DNA from: Rhodoferax sp. OV413
Lineage (GTDB): Bacteria; Pseudomonadota; Gammaproteobacteria; Burkholderiales; Burkholderiaceae_C
Direction: 5' to 3'
Length of the DNA stretch: 64,000 nucleotides
NCBI RefSeq assembly: GCF_900104385.1
Contig: NZ_FNJA01000002.1
Span: forward strand, 124,001-188,000
Below are positions 62,338-64,000 of the stretch, piece after piece. How positions within the stretch are numbered: the stretch's first letter is position 1; each line of letters opens with the position of its first letter. The notes beneath the pieces are model-generated. The model saw only the letters and a program-made list of their open reading frames with translations. It had not been told where the DNA came from and ran no database searches. The translations under genes and the position numbers were made by a program.

Positions 62338-64000
62338 TTATCGCACCACGTTGGCGTCGGCCACGGTCAAAGCCGTCATGTTTACAATTCTTCGCACCGT
62401 GGCGCTGGCGGTCAGAATGTGTACAGGTTTGGCGGCGCCGAGCAGCACCGGGCCGATGGCGATGTTGCCGCCGGCTGCTGTCTTCAGCAGGTTGTAGGAA
62501 ATATTCGCCGCATCGATATTCGGAAACACCAGCAAATTGGCGCTGCCGGTCAGCGGGCTGTGCGGCATAGCGGTGGCGCGCGCGGCGGCATCCAACGCCA
62601 TGTCGCCATGGATTTCGCCGTCCACTTCCAGCCACGGGGCCTCGGTTTTCAGCAGCTCCAGTACCCGGCGCATCTTCACCGCGGTCGGTTGGTTGCTTTG
62701 GCCATAGTTGCTGTGGGACAGCAATGCGGCCTTGGGCTTGAGGCCGAAGCGCATCATCTCCTCGGCCGCCATGACGGTGATTTCCGTCAATTCTTCGGCC
62801 GTGGGATCGTAGTTCACGTGGGTGTCCACCAGGAACACCTGGCGGCCCGGCAGCATCAGGCCGTTCATGCAGGCATACACCGGCACGTCTTGCGGCGTGC
62901 TGTCACAGCCGCCCGCACGCTTGCCGATCACCTGGTCGATGTAATGCAGGTGGATCGAGGTGTGGCCCCAGGTACCACAGATCATGCCGTCGACTTCGCC
63001 CTTGTGCAGCAGCATGCTGCCAATCAGGGTCAGCCGGCGGCGCATTTCGATCTTGGCCATCTGCGCCGTCACGCCCTTGCGTTCGGTCATGCGGTGGTAG
63101 GTCTGCCAGAAATCGCGGTAGCGATGGTCTTGCTCGACGTTCACCACGTCGTAGTCCAACTCTTCGCGCAGACGCAGGCCGAATTTCTTGATGCGCTCGG
63201 CGATCACAGCCGGGCGGCCGATCAAGGTAGGGCGTGCCAGGCCTTCGTCGACCACGATCTGGGTAGCACGCAGCACGCGTTCTTCTTCGCCTTCGGCGTA
63301 GCAGACGCGCTTCTTGGCTGCATTCTTGGCTGCGTCGTAGATCGGCTTCATCGTCGTGCCAGAGGCGTAGACGAAGTTTTGCAGGCGGTCGCGGTAGGCA
63401 TCCATGTCAAGGATGGGGCGCAACGCCACGCCGCTGTCGGCAGCCGCCTGGGCTACCGCTGGAGCGATCTTGATCATCAGGCGCGGGTCAAACGGCTTGG
63501 GGATCAAGTATTCGGGGCCGAAAGCCAGCTGCTCACCCGCATAGGCGGCAGCCACCACCTCGCTCTGCTCGGCCTGGGCCAGCTCGGCAATCGCGTGCAC
63601 TGCGGCGATTTCCATCTCCAGCGTGATGGTGGATGCACCTGCGTCCAGCGCACCGCGGAAGATGTAGGGGAAGCACAGGACGTTGTTGACCTGGTTCGGA
63701 TAGTCGGTACGGCCGGTGGCGATGATGGCGTCACTGCGCACCGACTTTACGTCTTCGGGCGAGATTTCGGGATTCGGGTTGGCGAGTGCCAGAATCAGCG
63801 GCTTGGCGGCCATCTTGGCCACCATGTCCTTCTTCAACACGCCGCCGGCCGACAGGCCGAGGAACACGTCGGCGCCTTCGATGATCTCGCCCAGGGTACG
63901 GGCCGAAGTCTTCTGGGCGTAGACGATCTTGTCTTCGTCCATCAGCTCGGTGCGGCCTTCATAGACCACGCCGGCCAGATCGGTGACATAGATGTTTTCG
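62338..64000 (-). CDS. maeB: NADP-dependent malic enzyme with phosphotransacetylase-like domain (5' end outside the window)
   Basis: The visible C-terminal 554 residues belong to the long bacterial malic enzyme, which decarboxylates malate to pyruvate with NADP. The first part is the NAD(P)-binding half of the malic enzyme domain (VFLGLSAGGVLKKDMVAKM, ALANPNPEISPEDV, IIATGRTDYPNQVNNVLCFP). The rest (about the last 330 residues) is the phosphotransacetylase-like domain (HSNYGQSNQPTAVKMRRVL, LTGSANLLVFPNIDAANI), which is usually regulatory and not an active transferase. The start lies beyond base 64000. A terminator follows the stop. Confidence 0.96.
   Translation of the reverse strand, partial: ENIYVTDLAGVVYEGRTELMDEDKIVYAQKTSARTLGEIIEGADVFLGLSAGGVLKKDMVAKMAAKPLILALANPNPEISPEDVKSVRSDAIIATGRTDYPNQVNNVLCFPYIFRGALDAGASTITLEMEIAAVHAIAELAQAEQSEVVAAAYAGEQLAFGPEYLIPKPFDPRLMIKIAPAVAQAAADSGVALRPILDMDAYRDRLQNFVYASGTTMKPIYDAAKNAAKKRVCYAEGEEERVLRATQIVVDEGLARPTLIGRPAVIAERIKKFGLRLREELDYDVVNVEQDHRYRDFWQTYHRMTERKGVTAQMAKIEMRRRLTLIGSMLLHKGEVDGMICGTWGHTSIHLHYIDQVIGKRAGGCDSTPQDVPVYACMNGLMLPGRQVFLVDTHVNYDPTAEELTEITVMAAEEMMRFGLKPKAALLSHSNYGQSNQPTAVKMRRVLELLKTEAPWLEVDGEIHGDMALDAAARATAMPHSPLTGSANLLVFPNIDAANISYNLLKTAAGGNIAIGPVLLGAAKPVHILTASATVRRIVNMTALTVADANVVR

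Overview
The window is a contiguous piece of a high-GC betaproteobacterial chromosome, most likely from the Comamonadaceae (Rhodoferax or a close relative). The grounds are the gene content and order, a dispersed intergenic repeat of a type I associate with that family, the DUF3348/DUF802/OmpA/DUF2894 cluster, and the replication-origin layout. The dnaA-dnaN-gyrB block on the minus strand is divergent from rpmH-rnpA-yidD-yidC-mnmE on the plus strand. The gap between them (31278-31667) holds two perfect DnaA boxes and is the probable oriC.

Layout. 0.3-6 kb: a signalling patch with two single-domain receivers, a small membrane protein, a 24-residue hydrophobic peptide, a hemerythrin, and a two-domain KaiC-like ATPase translationally coupled to a hybrid histidine kinase. 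6-13 kb: a DipZ-like thiol-redox membrane protein, a Tat-exported hydrolase, and an Ohr peroxidase next to an EnvZ/OmpR-type pair. 13-21 kb: an electrophile and oxidative-stress accessory region with three short-chain dehydrogenases, an Old Yellow Enzyme, an AcuI/YhdH reductase, a DJ-1/PfpI protein, and TetR and MarR regulators with clear candidate operators. 21-25.7 kb: a four-gene overlapping operon (DUF3348, DUF802, OmpA, DUF2894) whose two middle proteins look like a MotA/MotB (ZorA/ZorB) ion-driven motor. 26-36 kb: the origin region. 36-42.5 kb: apt, a Kef-type antiporter, and the Kdo/LPS genes kdsD-kdsC-lptC.

42.5-45.7 kb: two paralogous glycine-rich RRM proteins with matching leaders that can sequester the ribosome binding site, then an ECF sigma/zinc anti-sigma pair and a LysR regulator. 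45.8-49.6 kb: a D-tartrate-type catabolic operon (DapA-family lyase, TctC binding protein, SDR, TarD-like dehydratase). 49.7-55.3 kb: rsmE followed by a kleisin/MksE/SMC operon, i.e. a MukBEF-like or Wadjet JetABC-like condensin with no JetD nuclease nearby. 55.3-61 kb: amgK, then lptD-surA-rsmA. 61-64 kb: a barstar/barnase pair and the 3' part of maeB.

The two most interesting systems are the Zorya-like motor operon, whose ZorA-like tail carries a 405-bp tandem duplication, and the nuclease-less Mks/Jet condensin. A third point is a dispersed repeat with copies between genes and also, apparently, inside coding sequences (SDR, SMC and rsmA). No tRNA, rRNA, CRISPR array, insertion sequence or prophage was recognised.
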